A stretch of DNA of 64,000 bases from Mycogone perniciosa (Eukaryota > Ascomycota > Sordariomycetes > Hypocreales > Hypocreaceae), in the NCBI GenBank assembly GCA_025331125.1, contig JAOALB010000033.1, forward strand, positions 62,001-126,000, in the 5' to 3' direction. Below, piece after piece: positions 12,966 to 24,592 of this stretch; the stretch's first letter is position 1, and each line of letters starts with the position of its first letter. A program made the position numbers and the translations under genes. A model generated the notes under the pieces. It had not been told where the DNA came from. It did no database searches and saw only the letters and a program-made list of their open reading frames with translations.

Positions 12966-13376
12966 GTGGGAAATGGAGAGGTTGTCGTGTACGACTCTTA
13001 CGAAAGATGTTTCTTTATCAGCCTAGACGACAAGACTCGCGATAGGCTGCAAAAAGCTTCCTCTGACGAAAAGTTCATCAAGGCACTGGTGTCGATTATG
13101 TTCAATAACCTTGTGAAGACGGCTGCCCGTCGTCGCATGTGGAACGCTATAAAGGATGAGGAACTTCGGCAGCAAGAGGAAACGGGCGTCGCCTGCGCGA
13201 GGGAAAGGATCCAAAGCCCAGAACATGACGACGTAATGGACGTGGATGGCAGTATGGACCCCCGCGGACATTCAGCCCATGCTGATACTCACCGGATTCT
13301 ATGGTCCCTTTTGGAGGCACCCAAACGCATCCAGCAACCTTCACGGTCTGGTGTGTTCTATATGCCCTATCAATGA
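12966..13376 (+). CDS. Uncertain ORF, hypothetical protein fragment
   Basis: A 136-codon open frame with plausible protein composition: an amphipathic N-terminal part (DDKTRDRLQKASSDEKFIKAL) followed by a basic and then acidic segment. There is no ATG at its beginning (the frame opens with GTG), so it would have to be an internal exon or a remnant. A second open piece at 13483-13686 on the same strand also looks protein-like (PADEYDLAVGLKDQQEEISF) and may be the next exon or the rest of a frameshifted gene. I recognise no family. Given the neighbouring pseudogene, decay is likely. Confidence 0.25.
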   Translation: MGNGEVVVYDSYERCFFISLDDKTRDRLQKASSDEKFIKALVSIMFNNLVKTAARRRMWNAIKDEELRQQEETGVACARERIQSPEHDDVMDVDGSMDPRGHSAHADTHRILWSLLEAPKRIQQPSRSGVFYMPYQ

Positions 13377-13686
13377 ATTGGTCTTCCCTCAAGGCTGCCG
13401 AAAGCCTCCCTGCACCGGTAGTCGAGACAAAGGGCTTCGGGCGGTGCCCTCGACTGGAGACGCTTCGAACTGAACGGTGTGATTGACTGTCTTCTATACG
13501 TATGCCTTTTCGAGGACTGTGGTGTCCGCTGAAGCAGGAGAGATCCGCGATGAAGGTGTTGAGCAGAATGGTGATCTATCGCAAGATGACGGCGCAAAAC
13601 CAGCCGACGAATACGACCTAGCCGTCGGCCTCAAAGACCAGCAAGAGGAGATTTCTTTTCGGCCCTGGAGAGATATTCTCGAATGA

Positions 13687-14396
13687 TCATCGGAACCGCA
13701 TTCGAGACCACAATAATTCCCTTCAGAGTATGGTGCTCCGGATAAAGACAGCTTGACATAGAGTCATGGACTGCCAGTAGCGCTGGTAGTAGTGACAGAC
13801 TGATCACATCAATCGTCACCAAGACATTAATTGGCTACCATTAAAGAGCACAGTTTACATATATCGGCAAATCAACCATTATCCCCCCAGTCACATCCAC
13901 TTAAAAGTATAGCGACCTTGGGGTCCTGGCGAAGTTGTGGGTCGGCACTCTACCTGTTATCCGGATCGCTTAGGTTGACCTAGCATGCTACGTTATGGTT
14001 AAGACCTCCCAGGACAATCGAATGTCATGAATTCTGATTTCTGTATTGAAGAGTTTTCATATTAACTAATTGTATAGTACTATCCTTTGCACCATGCCAA
14101 CGATTTCAATAACAGTGAAAAGGCTTACAAAAACGATCAGAGTTCATATGTCCATATGTATATGTATTGGCTCCATATACGATCTTATGAAGCTTCCATT
14201 GTTCACATCTTGGTAAACATTCACAATCGGTCAGAACGGGGTTAGACGATGAAGCAAGCATTTCTCTATCAATTTTCACATTTATTTGTTTCTACAACAT
14301 TGAGCGAATACACTACACTGGTCCGTCTGCGAATATCCTGTCTCAGCCGATAAATCATGATGAGTAAAGATCCGTTCCAAAAGTGGTATCAATATC
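13687..14396. other. Intergenic, nothing seen
   Basis: No coding frame, RNA gene or repeat stands out. The right part must contain the 3' untranslated region of the nuclease gene on the minus strand. Confidence 0.5.
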
Positions 14397-15490
14397 TTAG
14401 TGCTCGTGCTCCCCCCGTCCGTGCTCACAGCACGATCCCTTCATGGCAGCCCTGGCCAGCTTCGCACGGCTAATCGGACGAGGTGCCGGCAGCAGGTCAC
14501 GGCCCAGCAGATCCGGGAGAGGAGTGGTGTCCTTGACCTCCCGGGTAGTCTTCTTAGTGCACCCGGAAATCTTGTTGTGATAAATCATATTGAGCCAGTT
14601 GCCAAGACGGTAACCGCCCTTGGCGATCTGGAGCTCGATGCTGTCGATGACGGAATTGTAGTAGGTCGGGTAAAGATCGCCTTTCTGCAGGGCTGCGGCA
14701 CCGTTGGGCATGACGACGGTGCAAACCAATGCGTTTGCATCTGACGCCCAGCGAGTGCCCGTGGTAATAACGTCGCTGATATTGTCGCCTTTTACCCAGC
14801 TTGCGGCCTTGGACTGGAAGCTGCCGGAGGTGATCTCCTTGATCAAGGTGTTGGCCCACGACTGCGCATCGGAGAGTGCATGGCCACCGATCAGTTTTTG
14901 TGGGATGTAAGTATCCCAGTCAGCGTGAAGGTTGTCTTTGAAGCCGTCAAAGGTAACCTTGATCCGGTTGCCTCCAAGCTCGAGGGCCTCATCGTGCAGC
15001 GGCTGCGTGATATCACCGGTGAAGTGCACGAGGAACTTTAGGGCCTCGGCGATATTGGCGTTGCTTAGGCGTTTGTCGCTAACTCGCTGTGTATAGTTGG
15101 CCAAAGCGGATATGGAGCAGCCCGAACTGCCGCAGTCGCGATCATAGTCGACGTTGCATGATAAGGGAGGGTTGTCCTCGGCATCGATAAAATGTAACAC
15201 GGCTGACCATTTGCCAGCAGGAGTCGTGCGATACGTGTCAGCCCAGGAGGCAACGTTGGCGAGGAATGAGTCAGAGGAATCCTCGAGAACTGTCTGGGCC
15301 CTTTTCTTCGGTTAGTATTTAATTAAACACAACTGTTCGAGCCAAGTAGTAATACTAACCATGATGCTGCGCTGGGAGTAAGGTAGTGCTGGGCGATGTA
15401 AGCGACAGTAGCGTGACCCAAAACTCCCCAGGCGTCCACACCCTGCAGAGCCGCGAGGGTCACGAGAATAGCCTTGGATAGAGAAGGCAT
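14397..15490 (-). CDS. Secreted S1/P1-type nuclease
   Basis: Zinc-dependent nuclease that cuts single-stranded DNA and RNA to 5'-nucleotides, secreted for nucleic-acid scavenging. CDS is complement(14397..15300, 15360..15490), 344 residues, with one 59-bp intron (GTTAGT donor, ACTAAC branch point, AAAAG acceptor). A signal peptide of about 20 residues ends in VDA, and the mature protein starts with Trp-Gly-Val-Leu-Gly-His; in this family the N-terminal Trp itself binds zinc. Further zinc ligands are seen in ASWADTYR, VLHFID, VHFTGDITQPLH and NLHADWD. Cysteines in SCNVDYDRDCGSSGC fit the known disulfides. The C-terminal tail after SGCTKKTT, ending in a His/Glu-rich patch, is longer than in nuclease P1. 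The start ATG at 15488-15490 was chosen because it places the signal peptide first. Confidence 0.93.
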
Positions 15491-17568
15491 TGTAACAGAG
15501 GTCAACAGCTTATTAGATCTTAGTGACACCTTGGCAGAACAAGTCCGGAAGGGACAAGACTTCCGGGGGTGCCAAGAAGGCGTCTATATGCACTTTAAGA
15601 GTCAAGCATTTTACCTATTCTCGCCTTCCCGTTTTAATCTCCGGACGATAAATAACCATACTATCCGGGGCGATGTCAAAGATCCGGGCGATAAAGACAC
15701 GGGTTTAGCCATATCCGAGCCGTGAGTGGCCAATGTGATTAGTCGCGCTCCGGGATTGACTACCCGTTTCAGCAGGTGAGCGGGATCAGCACGGCAGACA
15801 GGCCGCTTTTCGGTAGTGAGTGTGGATATATCCCCAACTGCCTTTGTTATCTGGTCAACCTAATAGGAGGAAATATTTGACAGCATCGTGCTCCGTATGG
15901 TCGCAGTAGGAGCTACTAGTATGTCGTATTGATTCGGTGTCGGTCTCAGAAACCGTCCGCAATACGGAGGAGATGGGATGTGCGAAAACCACTTGGAGGG
16001 CTACACTACCCCAATTGTATCCACGATCACAAGCTAAATAGTAATCTTGCCAGGTAGGTGCAGCAGGCGACGTGGACATGGAACTCGGGAGGCGATGGAC
16101 CGATTCCCACGCTCAATTGGGAGACAATTATCTACTACATGCCATAAGGACCTCAAAGCCGAATCAGTAAGTAGTGAGTAGCTTAGGACAAAGGTCAATC
16201 ACACTTGAACCCAAAGGGACCCTGGATATCATTCAGTGTCGGGCGACAATGCTGAATTGGAGAAAAGTTTGCGTACATCAACTGACTCAAGTTAAAACAA
16301 TTTGTGGCAAGTCTTGGGCTTCGTCACCGACCGATTATGAGTAGTACACGTATCTGTTTACTCATCGGAGGCGGCGGTAGATATTTGATGGAAAAAGTGC
16401 TTTTTGGTGTTATCTGATGAAAGAAGAAGACGTTTGATGTTGATGGAGAATTGCTCGCAAATATGAGTCGGGTCATTGCGCTATTATGAGATAAGCAATC
16501 CATTTGCTGAAGGATTCACACGGGCATGACACAATAACCTACCTAGACAACCATTGCATTGCCCCTTGTCTCCATCTGTCAGATATCCAACATTAGAGTA
16601 CTACTAGTAGTACGTATAATTTACAATGGAATTCTGCTCTCAAGTCGTGCTATGAGTCTAATTTTAGTCCTCCGCAGCTGCGAACCACACATGAGCAAAT
16701 TTAGCCTTATGTCGCGCCAGCTTCAAAGGCATTAATCTGCTGTGACGTATGTGGTTTCATCCTGGGATCTGTGACGGTTTGACAAGCTTGAGATTGGCTA
16801 TTCTTAGATAACCTTATTTTTGACAAGCAATTGTGTTTGAAGTCTCGGCAGCTTCTACGGGTAATTTCTGTTCAAATAATTATTGTCAGAGCGAGCGCAT
16901 TTACCGTTTGCAGATTTCTCTTATCTATACGAGGTATTAGTGCTGCAGAGGTACAGTGGGGAGAAGAAAGTTTCGGTAACTTTTGTAAGGCAGCTCTATA
17001 TAAAATTTACCAAAACTTTTTGCGTGACACTATACTCCGTACATACAAGGTAAAACAGGCAGACGCTCAGGCACAGATCGGAACAGCGGGTGATCAACAG
17101 AACAATTCTGGAATACTTGTCCATAGATAGTATTAATGCATGGATAGATGTAATTTCAAACTTGATTTTTCTTCTAATATACTCGTATGCGGCAAATTTT
17201 CTGCCGAATTTTGCAGGGTCCGAAGTTGATGGACATCGAATTGCGCCGTATCCGATCGCAGATTGGCACGCCATCAATCGCCCACTCTGGAGACATATCG
17301 TATGCCCTTCGACCCCTGTGAATGATTTTGAACTGGTTGTGCGTCAGTCTCAAGAGGCCCTATCACACCTAATTTATTTTTAAGGAATCGTAATGATTTT
17401 TAATTGTCCACAAATACGGAGTATATGTATGCATATATGATACAGCGACCAAGTGCGAAACCCGTATTCGGGGCCTGTCAACGGCTCAACTCACTGCACG
17501 TTTTGACGCCAGGACGATCAAAATCCGCAAAGGAGCAAGGTGCCCGATATGGGAATCCATGAAACCAC

Positions 17569-17584
17569 TACTCCGTACGGAGTA
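17569..17584. repeat. Perfect 16-bp palindrome of the TACGGAGTA family
   Basis: TACTCCGTACGGAGTA is identical to its own reverse complement. It lies about 285 bp upstream of the SurE-type phosphatase start. The same half-site recurs in many other intergenic places of the window. Confidence 0.8.
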
Positions 17585-17720
17585 CAGTTGCTAACAACCG
17601 GGCTGAACTAATGCGCATCCATATTGCGAATGTAATAATCCCCACTAAGGGATACAGTCATCTCCGTGTGTCTCAGTCCTCACCAGCGGATCTAAGTGCT
17701 TACACTCCGTCTAAGCCAAA

Positions 17721-17730
17721 TATATATATA
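17721..17730 (+). promoter_or_regulatory. Probable TATA box of the SurE-type gene
   Basis: A run of alternating TA (TATATATATA) lies about 140 bp before the ATG, followed by a pyrimidine-rich leader (CTCTCTCCTCC). This is inferred from position and sequence only. Confidence 0.45.
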
Positions 17731-17868
17731 GGCACCGTGATGCCGGATCAGAAGCCACGACTCACTCACCAACTGGATCATCTGCCCTGAAGTTGCTGGA
17801 TCAATTCATCTGCAGACTACCTAAGAGACTGGTCTCTCTCCTCCATCTACACCAACACAATCACCATC

Positions 17869-18835
17869 ATGAAGTCCATCACCCCGATTGCCATCCTCCT
17901 CCAGGCGCTGGCCGCCCAAGCAGTCCGCATCGCCCAATCCAACGACGATGGCTGGGCTGAGCTGTACATCCGCTCATTCAACGACGCCCTCAACGCCGCA
18001 GGCCATCACGTCGTCCTCTCTGGTCCCGCCGAGAACAAGTCCGGCTCCAGTAAGCTTCTCCCGCTCACCACTATCCGCATCCCACTCAGCCATAGACTAA
18101 CATGACCACCCAGGCTCTCTCGATGTAGAACCCTCACCTCGTAAGACCCCCTGCGAATTCAACTCCTGTCCCGGCAACGGCAGCCCCGTCGGCAACAACG
18201 CCACCCGCCCGGACCTCAACTGGGTCAACTCTTTCCCCGTCACCGCGATGCGCTTCGGCATCGACCACTTCGGCCCGGAGCTGTGGAACGGCTCCGCCCC
18301 GGAACTCGCCATCACGGGCCCCAACGTCGGCACAAACCTCTTCGTCCAAGTTCCCTTCTCCGGCACCGTCGGCGCTGCTGTTTTCGCTGTGAACGAGAGG
18401 AAGATCCCCGCCATTGCCTTCTCTGGCGCCTCGACTGGCAACCTTGCTTTCGATACCAGCCCCGTGCCCCTGCGTAGCTCGCTCTATGCTAAGCTTGCTA
18501 CGCAGCTGACCGAAAAGATCATCGCTTCAGGAAAGCCTTTCCTCCCTGACAATGTCTGGCTGAATGTCAACCTCCCCAAGGTCGAAGGAGACTGCACCGA
18601 TGCGTCCAAGTTCAAATGGGTGCTTAGCCGCATCAACCCAGGCCTTCTCTCTGGCGATGATGTTGAGTTGTGCGGTAGCAAACGCCTGCCTACTGAGCTG
18701 GATGTCCATAACCATGGCAAATGCTTCATCTCCGTGAGTGTTGGTGATGCGAAGGATAAGACAACTGCCAACAAGGCAGCGCAGGCTGTTGTTCTCAGCA
18801 AGTTGAAGAGTATGCTGACTTGCCTGCCAAAATAA
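17869..18835 (+). CDS. Secreted SurE-like acid phosphatase/nucleotidase
   Basis: SurE-family metal-dependent phosphatases remove phosphate from nucleoside monophosphates and other phosphoesters. CDS is join(17869..18049, 18114..18835), 300 residues, with a 64-bp intron (GTAAGC..CCCAG). The N-terminus MKSITPIAILLQALAAQA is a signal peptide. The family metal-binding block follows as SNDDGW, then GHHVVLSGPAENKSGSS and ITGPNVGTN, all typical of SurE. The fungal secreted branch (Yarrowia PHO2-like) has this arrangement. Cysteines at CEFNSC, GDCTD, LCG and GKC suggest disulfides in an extracellular protein. It may act with the neighbouring secreted nuclease in phosphate and nucleotide scavenging, but joint regulation is only an inference. 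Confidence 0.9.
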
Positions 18836-19028
18836 ATGTATATTTAGTGGTGCTTGAACATCAAACTAGATAGATATACGGAGTATCATAATGATTGAAT
18901 GCTATTTTATGCTCGCAATGCAACTTCATGTCTCCTCCAACGCGCGTCACGGTGATTTTACAATTTTCACATTTTGTATCGTCTAGCTATCTCAACAAGA
19001 TTTCTCCTTCAGTCTCAACTATATCTCC

Positions 19029-20978
19029 TTATTTTGTACCAGTCTTTCCAGTAGGGATGTTGAACAGAACCATTCTGGGTCCCTTCAGCCCTGCCTCACC
19101 AGGCGCCCAGTCATTCATGCCCTTGTCTACCCTGAAGAATCCTCTCCTCTCAATCTGGATGATGTCGTCCTTCTTAAGCTCTCCAACGCCACCATCACAC
19201 CACGCGTCCTCTACGGTTGACGTGTTGGGGTTTAGGTAGTCCTCAAGGTTATCATCCTCCTCGAGCTTGTCCTTAGTAATAAGGTAGTCAAAGTCCCACA
19301 GTTCGGCAGGGACGAGATCGAAACCCTCGGCCGACAACCAGGTAATCTTCTTCTCCGTCGACTTGAAGTCACCCTTGAGGTTGAGCTCAACCTTCAGGCT
19401 TGTGACAGGCTCATCCGACGAGATTTCACGAATGAAAGCATTGCCCCATCCCATGAGCGTAACTTCCTCGTTAGCCTTGAAGCTCTTGGCATCGGCTTGG
19501 TCAATGACAAGATTTGGTGAGAAGACGACCTTCTTCAGACCCACGCTCGCGTTCTTGGGGTGCTTAGGACGCTCCTCGACGGTGACGCCAGAGGGAGCCT
19601 CGGATCCAGTCAGCGAGACCTTGACCAAGTCCTTCTGCAGGATAGCTGTGTGGCGGGGCACAACAGGATCAATCTCCTTCTTGTTGTGCGCCCAGAAAGT
19701 CGTCCAGTCCATGTTGACAACGTTTCGGCTAGGACCCTGCTTGATGATGAAGTCTCGCAGAGCCTCTACAGTCATTCCCCGTCTTCGCACACCACGGATG
19801 GTAGGCATTCTCGGGTCGTCCCAGCCCCACACCTTGCCCGTGTCGACCAGCTTAGCCAATTTACGCTTCGACAGGAAAGTCTTGATGAAGTTGATTCTGG
19901 AGAAGTCCCACATGTGGACCTGACGCAACTGCAGAGTATCGAGGAACCACTGGTACTGAGGATTTCGGTCTGTGTACTCGGTGGATCTGAGGGCGTGGGT
20001 GACACCTTCGTGGCTGTCCACGACAGGACAAGCAAAGTCGTACATAGGGTACATCTTCCATGTAGTTCCAGTCCGGTGGTGCGTGTTTTCGATATTGCAT
20101 CGGTAGATGACAGGGTCGCGCATAGCCTTGTTCGGGTTGTCGAAAGAGATCTTTGCACGAATGCAGTGTGCCACGCCCTCCTTGGAGCCCTGCTTCATCT
20201 CCTCAAAGACCCGCAAGTTCTCCTCAACAGATCGGTCACGGTGCTTTGAAGGGATGCCATCCATTCTCTGGCTGCGCATGGTCTCCTGATCAGTGTCGTC
20301 GGCGTAGGCCTGGCCCATTGAGATGAGTTTCTTGCACATCTCATACAGGTACTCGAAATAGTCGGAGGTGTAGGTCAGGGTATCGGGCTTGATGCCCATG
20401 AGAGCGAGATCCTCGACAATCGCATCTTGGTATTCCTCTTTCTCCTTGGCAGGGTTAGTGTCGTCGAGTCGCAGACGCATCTGGCCTTTGTAGGCGACAT
20501 GGCCAAAGTAGTCGCTGAGGAGTGCCGCCTTGGCGTGTCCAATATGGAGGTAGCCACTGAAGAAGGTTAGAAGTCTGGTCATTCAAAAAGAAAAGGATGC
20601 ACCATACGAAGGCTCTGGAAGGAATCGGGTCACGACCCCCTTTTCAGTGTCCTGGAGAGCGAGGTTGTAGTTGGCACCGCCTTTGGCAGCCTTTGCGGCA
20701 GCGTCCGCCTTGGAAGCCTCCTGGATTTCAGGGTGCGATTGCTCGACAAAGGTGAACCAACGAGTCAAGTTCGCCAGGCCATTTCTTCGGATGAAGCCAA
20801 TGGCAACCTTGTTGCCTCGAAGTGTCTGCCAAATCTTAGTCTCGAGGTCGCTTAGAGCATAGCCCTCGAGATAGGATCGCAAAGTCAAGTGCTTATCCAG
20901 ATCCCTCAGGTGAGGCTCAATGGTCCGGAAGTCTCCGGCCAAACTGCCGGAGAGAGTCTCAAGCTCCTCGTGTTTCAT
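19029..20978 (-). CDS. Cytosolic glutamyl-tRNA synthetase
   Basis: Charges tRNA-Glu with glutamate in the cytosol. CDS is complement(19029..20556, 20608..20978), 632 residues; a 51-bp intron (GTATGG donor, TCTAAC branch point, TTCAG acceptor) splits the class I signature, and splicing restores EPSGYLHIGHAKAA with HIGH at about residues 127-130. The second signature, LSKRKLAKLV (KMSKS equivalent), follows in the middle. The first about 110 residues are a GST-C-like helical domain (LTLRSYLEGYALSDLETKIW), used in yeast to bind the Arc1 cofactor. The C-terminal part is the beta-barrel anticodon-binding domain. The ATG at 20976-20978 is the only Met in the first exon frame next to conserved sequence; fungal relatives often have a longer N-terminus, so an upstream exon cannot be excluded. 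It shares a short promoter with the uL1m gene. Confidence 0.93.
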
Positions 20979-21243
20979 TCTTAACAAGTCGCCTGGAATA
21001 CAATGATATGATATATGATGTCCTAGTGAGTCAAGGAACGATTTTCGGCTTGGTGGGGGGAATGGAGGGGCTTGACTTTGGACAATGAGGGGCGTCAGTG
21101 TTAGACCACACAGTTGCTTATCGATAAGATCATGATCATTTTTTTGCCTAACTTCCGAGGCAGAATGGAGAAGACATGGCTCTGAACTTTTGGCGCGACC
21201 GAGATTCAAGTGTAGAGGAGAGCTCCAGATCACAGCCCCGACA
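20979..21243. promoter_or_regulatory. Shared divergent promoter of GluRS and uL1m genes
   Basis: Only 265 bp separate the two start codons, which face away from each other, so the leaders and promoters of a cytosolic tRNA synthetase and a mitochondrial ribosomal protein must overlap here. It contains an ATCGATAAGATCATGATC stretch near 21120-21138 with a GATA core. No TATA box is seen. Confidence 0.6.
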
Positions 21244-22198
21244 ATGGCACCAATCGACCGATGCTTGGCCTCTATGGCCAGGCTGACGCTCTCACAACCC
21301 TCCTTGAGACCAGCGGCACCGTTAATACCCCGATTCCTGGCGCCTGCTCTGGTGCAATCCCGTCAAGCCTCCGTGATTCGGATCAAGAAAGTGAAGAAGA
21401 AGCGAGCGATCCCCAAGGACTTTAAGCGATACAACTTAGAAAAGAGGGAATTCCCGCAATATTCACTATGTGAGGCTATGCGGTACGTATCGCGGAGTCG
21501 AAGTCAGTCCGGGCAGAAAATAATTGGAATGTAGAGTCCTTCGGGCTGTCGAAGTCGGCCAGTCTCCAGCCAGCATCAAGTACGAGATTCACATCAACCT
21601 CAAGACGGCCAGAAATGGCCCCGTCATTAAGAACAGCGTTCGACTTCCCCACCCAGTGCAGAGCGACTGGCAAATTGCTGTCATTTGCCCGGAGGGTAGC
21701 GAAATCGCCAACACCGCTACTGCTGCTGGCGCCGTCGCAGTCGGTGAGGAAACTCTTTTCGAAGCCATTCGCCAAGACAAGATCGATTTCGACCGATTAA
21801 TCTGCCACGAGGGCAGTGAGAAAGCCCTGAACAAGGCCGGTCTGGGAAGAATTCTGGGTCCCAAGGGTCTCATGCCCAGCAAGAGGATGAAGACCATTGT
21901 CAGTGATGTGGTCAAGTCTATCCGTGACTCGGCTGGTGCTGCGGACTATCGTGAGAGGCAAGGGGTTATTCGTATGGCTATCGGACAGCTGGGCCATACA
22001 CCAGACCAGCTCAAGGCCAACATCCAGACGCTGTTGAAGAAGGTCAAGTCGGAGTGTGCCGAAATTTCCGAAGAGGTATCAAAGGAGGTCCACGAGGTTA
22101 TTTTAAGTACAACCAACGGCCCAGCATTGAGCTTGAACGCGAAGCTGAATGATGCGGAGGCTAAGGTTACCGTTGAAGCATTGTCGGGCGTTATGTAA
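21244..22198 (+). CDS. Mitochondrial large-subunit ribosomal protein uL1m
   Basis: Part of the L1 stalk of the mitochondrial ribosome, which handles exiting deacylated tRNA. CDS is join(21244..21482, 21535..22198), 300 residues, with a 52-bp intron whose removal gives CEAMRVLRAVEVG. The N-terminus is rich in Arg, Ser and Ala without acidic residues, typical of a mitochondrial targeting peptide, followed by VIRIKKVKKKRAIPKDF. Diagnostic L1 blocks are LGRILGPKGLMPSKRMKTI and KSIRDSAGAADYRERQGVI. The length fits yeast MRPL1. The ATG at 21244 was chosen over one at 21190 because it starts the targeting peptide; 21274 is also possible. It is convergent with COG2, 123 bp apart. Confidence 0.92.
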
Positions 22199-22321
22199 AA
22201 CTTTTAACGACGATATGTAATTATGTACAATATTCACGTCCAAATATTGGAGCAATGCCTTGTGCAAAGAACTCTGCCAGGGGTATCATAATATTTCGTC
22301 TAAGGATAATAGTCCGGCGCA

Positions 22322-23215
22322 TTATCCCCCACGAAGCACTTTGACGGCTTCGCTATGTGCATCGAGGACCCGGTATATCCCAAGATAACCCAGCAGTCGG
22401 TTTTGACCCTTAGGGCCAGCACCGCAGGCCTCCTTGACTGCAGTGTTTAGGTCTAGTAAGAGAGTATTTCGGCACCGTGTGAGTCGCGCCCTCATCTTTA
22501 CAATGAAGGGGTGAGTCTCGTCCAAGCTATTAACAAGCGTAGTGATTTGACTGCACTCGCGCGCCGAAGCCAGCAGTTTTGTAGGCGGGCTTCCGATTAG
22601 GCCATCCACTTGTTCATCCTCATCTTCTTCGTCATCATCGCTATCGCTGTCCCATTCTGGGCCTCCATTCTTCTTCGGCGTGCTGTCCAATGCCAGCTTT
22701 CCTTCAAGTGCTGCTAGTCTTTCCGATAGCTCTAACATCTTCCGCCCGGTTTCGATATCCGATCGTACGTCCCGCAACTTGTTTGTGAGCGCACTCGTCT
22801 CCTTTCTCCGGACTGCAACTTTATCCTTCACTTCGTCAACAGCTCTCTGGAAACCGAGGAGAGCGACTTTGACATCCTCGACTTTCTCATCGCCGCCCCG
22901 CAGCTCGGATCCAAGTGATAAAAAGGCTGTGTAATTGGAGTTTACAAGCTCTAAGAGCTCTGAGCTGATGGCAGCCGTCCGTTCGCGGAGGTCCGATCGG
23001 AGGTCCTCCAGGGTCTGATGGCGATTCGGGAGTGCAGAGAGGTATGCGGCAGGGTGAAAGTCGGACGTAAGAAAGTCGGAGCGTGGAAGAGCCTCTGGAA
23101 ACGGGAGGGGAGCGTCGTCCTCGGTGTCTGAAGAGTCGGATGACGGGAGGTTAAACGCTTGAGAAGATGGGGCAGGGCGTCGTGGTAATGGAGCAGACGT
23201 GACGAGATTTGCCAT
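22322..23215 (-). CDS. Conserved oligomeric Golgi complex subunit 2
   Basis: COG is the eight-subunit tether for retrograde vesicles at the Golgi; COG2 belongs to lobe A. A single exon of 297 residues. After a disordered Ser/Pro-rich start the conserved COG2 block reads LPRSDFLTSDFHPAAYLSA followed by LEDLRSDLRERTAAISSELLELVNSNYTAFLSLGSEL, in which FL...F.p..fl and the ELLELIN.dY..F motif are family hallmarks. A long heptad-rich helix follows (DEVKDKVAVRRKETSALTNKLRDV), then an acidic linker and a helical tail. Only the N-terminal COG2 domain is present, which is usual for the short fungal version. The ATG at 23215 was preferred to 23233 because MANLVTS fits better; both are in frame. Confidence 0.88.
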   Translation of the reverse strand: MANLVTSAPLPRRPAPSSQAFNLPSSDSSDTEDDAPLPFPEALPRSDFLTSDFHPAAYLSALPNRHQTLEDLRSDLRERTAAISSELLELVNSNYTAFLSLGSELRGGDEKVEDVKVALLGFQRAVDEVKDKVAVRRKETSALTNKLRDVRSDIETGRKMLELSERLAALEGKLALDSTPKKNGGPEWDSDSDDDEEDEDEQVDGLIGSPPTKLLASARECSQITTLVNSLDETHPFIVKMRARLTRCRNTLLLDLNTAVKEACGAGPKGQNRLLGYLGIYRVLDAHSEAVKVLRGG

Positions 23216-24592
23216 GATGACAGTATTATTCAAGGAGAACTAGCAAAACAATAGTTACTAGAAAGAATTAACGAGTGGGCGTCGCGGAAGTATGCCGCAG
23301 CTTGTGACGTTGTCGTGGCTTGTCGGATCATGAAGCTGGAGCCAAGCTGGCATCCGGGGTTCTAACATGTCGCATTGTTGAATAACCCCAATACTTGCAT
23401 CTATCTCAGGCCCTTCAAGTAGACCGTCCCTACGTACACACAAATCCGCGGATCGGAAGAGAATTGTCGATGCGATCTACTTTCGACCTTCAAACTACGT
23501 AAGAGTGTTTCCGATGAACGCCTACATACGTTGATCGAACCATTCGGGTACTGCGATGTCGGACAAGCCGGCTTGGGTGAGAGAGCTCGGCCCAGCCCGG
23601 AACTGGCGAGATCCGACCGAAGTTGAGCAGCCCGTTGTGCACGAGACATTGCTCGCCAAGGGGGACAAGCCGCTATACTCGTACTTACTCGTAGATGCCG
23701 GCGCGTTGTTGAATGGAAGTTGATTGCGCTGTTGGGAGCATAATATCTACCCCTTGTGTGAATGCATCTAGTACTACTTCGTAGAGGCCGTTAATACACT
23801 CCCCTCGTACTCACAAAGCTATACCGTTCAGCAAAACTTGACTGAATTTTTCAATTGCCATGGCGAATTCCCTTCAAACTCATGGCCTCACTGCGAAGAG
23901 TGGGACAGGAATGAATCCGGTTGGGACTCTCAACTTTGTTGCCCTGCAGCAGTCACAAGTAGTGGGCTTAACAGGATTGGACAAAGATGACTGGCCACAG
24001 AGGAAGACGGCGTGCAGGCTAGTGCGACGAAATTTTATCAATCAAATCTTATCAATCAATCAGCCCCACTCCCATTCTCCTGGCATCGGACCATATGCTC
24101 CAAGCCTGCCTCTCCCTTAAGAAGAGCCGGTCACGTTTGGGTCGCACTCTTCTCTCAAACAACCCCGCATCATCTATCTCCTGTTGAATCCTGCAAATTT
24201 CCAACTTGCATGCTGAATGATCGTTGTTGTTGTTGACCAACAGGCTTATTCACCAGGCTTGTCAATCTCTCCGTAGTGCTTACGGACGGGTTGGTCTCGG
24301 CGTAAAACGCGCTCAGGGAGGACGACGACAGCGGCCGTCGACAAGTATTAGCAATTATTACCGGATCTTGCGTCTCGCTTCTTTAATTTCACCAATTTCC
24401 ACCGAAATTCCTACCGACTACTACATACATACATACAACAAACACAAACTTCGGATCAACACGACTGGATTGATCGCCTTGAGTAACACACCGTCTTCCG
24501 TTCTCGGATCTCCGAGGTGTGTGTGTGCAGCCGCCTGCCGACGAACGAATCACGAGCCACTCCCTGCGATCTGAACCCACTCTCCTGCCACC
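23216..24592. promoter_or_regulatory. Intergenic region with the long hapX promoter and leader
   Basis: About 1.4 kb without a gene between divergent COG2 and hapX. The right end (about 24300-24590) is a probable long untranslated leader. The middle holds a direct repeat with two GATA cores (see separate entry). Small open frames here (for example 24224-24574) are not protein-like. Confidence 0.55.
24035..24059. promoter_or_regulatory. Tandem GATA-core repeat upstream of hapX
   Basis: The 11-mer TTATCAATCAA occurs at 24035-24045 and again at 24049-24059, a 14-bp period. Read on the minus strand each copy gives TTGATTGATAA with a GATA core. HapX transcription in Aspergillus is repressed by the GATA factor SreA during iron sufficiency; the match to the published SreA site is partial, so function is inferred. 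Confidence 0.4.

Larger units (their letters stand above)
15491..17868. other. Divergent intergenic region, about 2.4 kb
   Basis: This lies between two divergently transcribed secreted-enzyme genes, so it should hold both promoters. Small open frames (for example 16831-17130) overlap on both strands and show no protein-like composition. It carries three copies of the TACGGAGTA word, at 17033-17042, 17415-17423 and 17569-17584. Confidence 0.5.

Noticed and set aside
19560..20249. 229-codon plus-strand ORF
   Set aside because: It is the mirror of the glutamyl-tRNA synthetase exon, which has clear conserved motifs on the minus strand.
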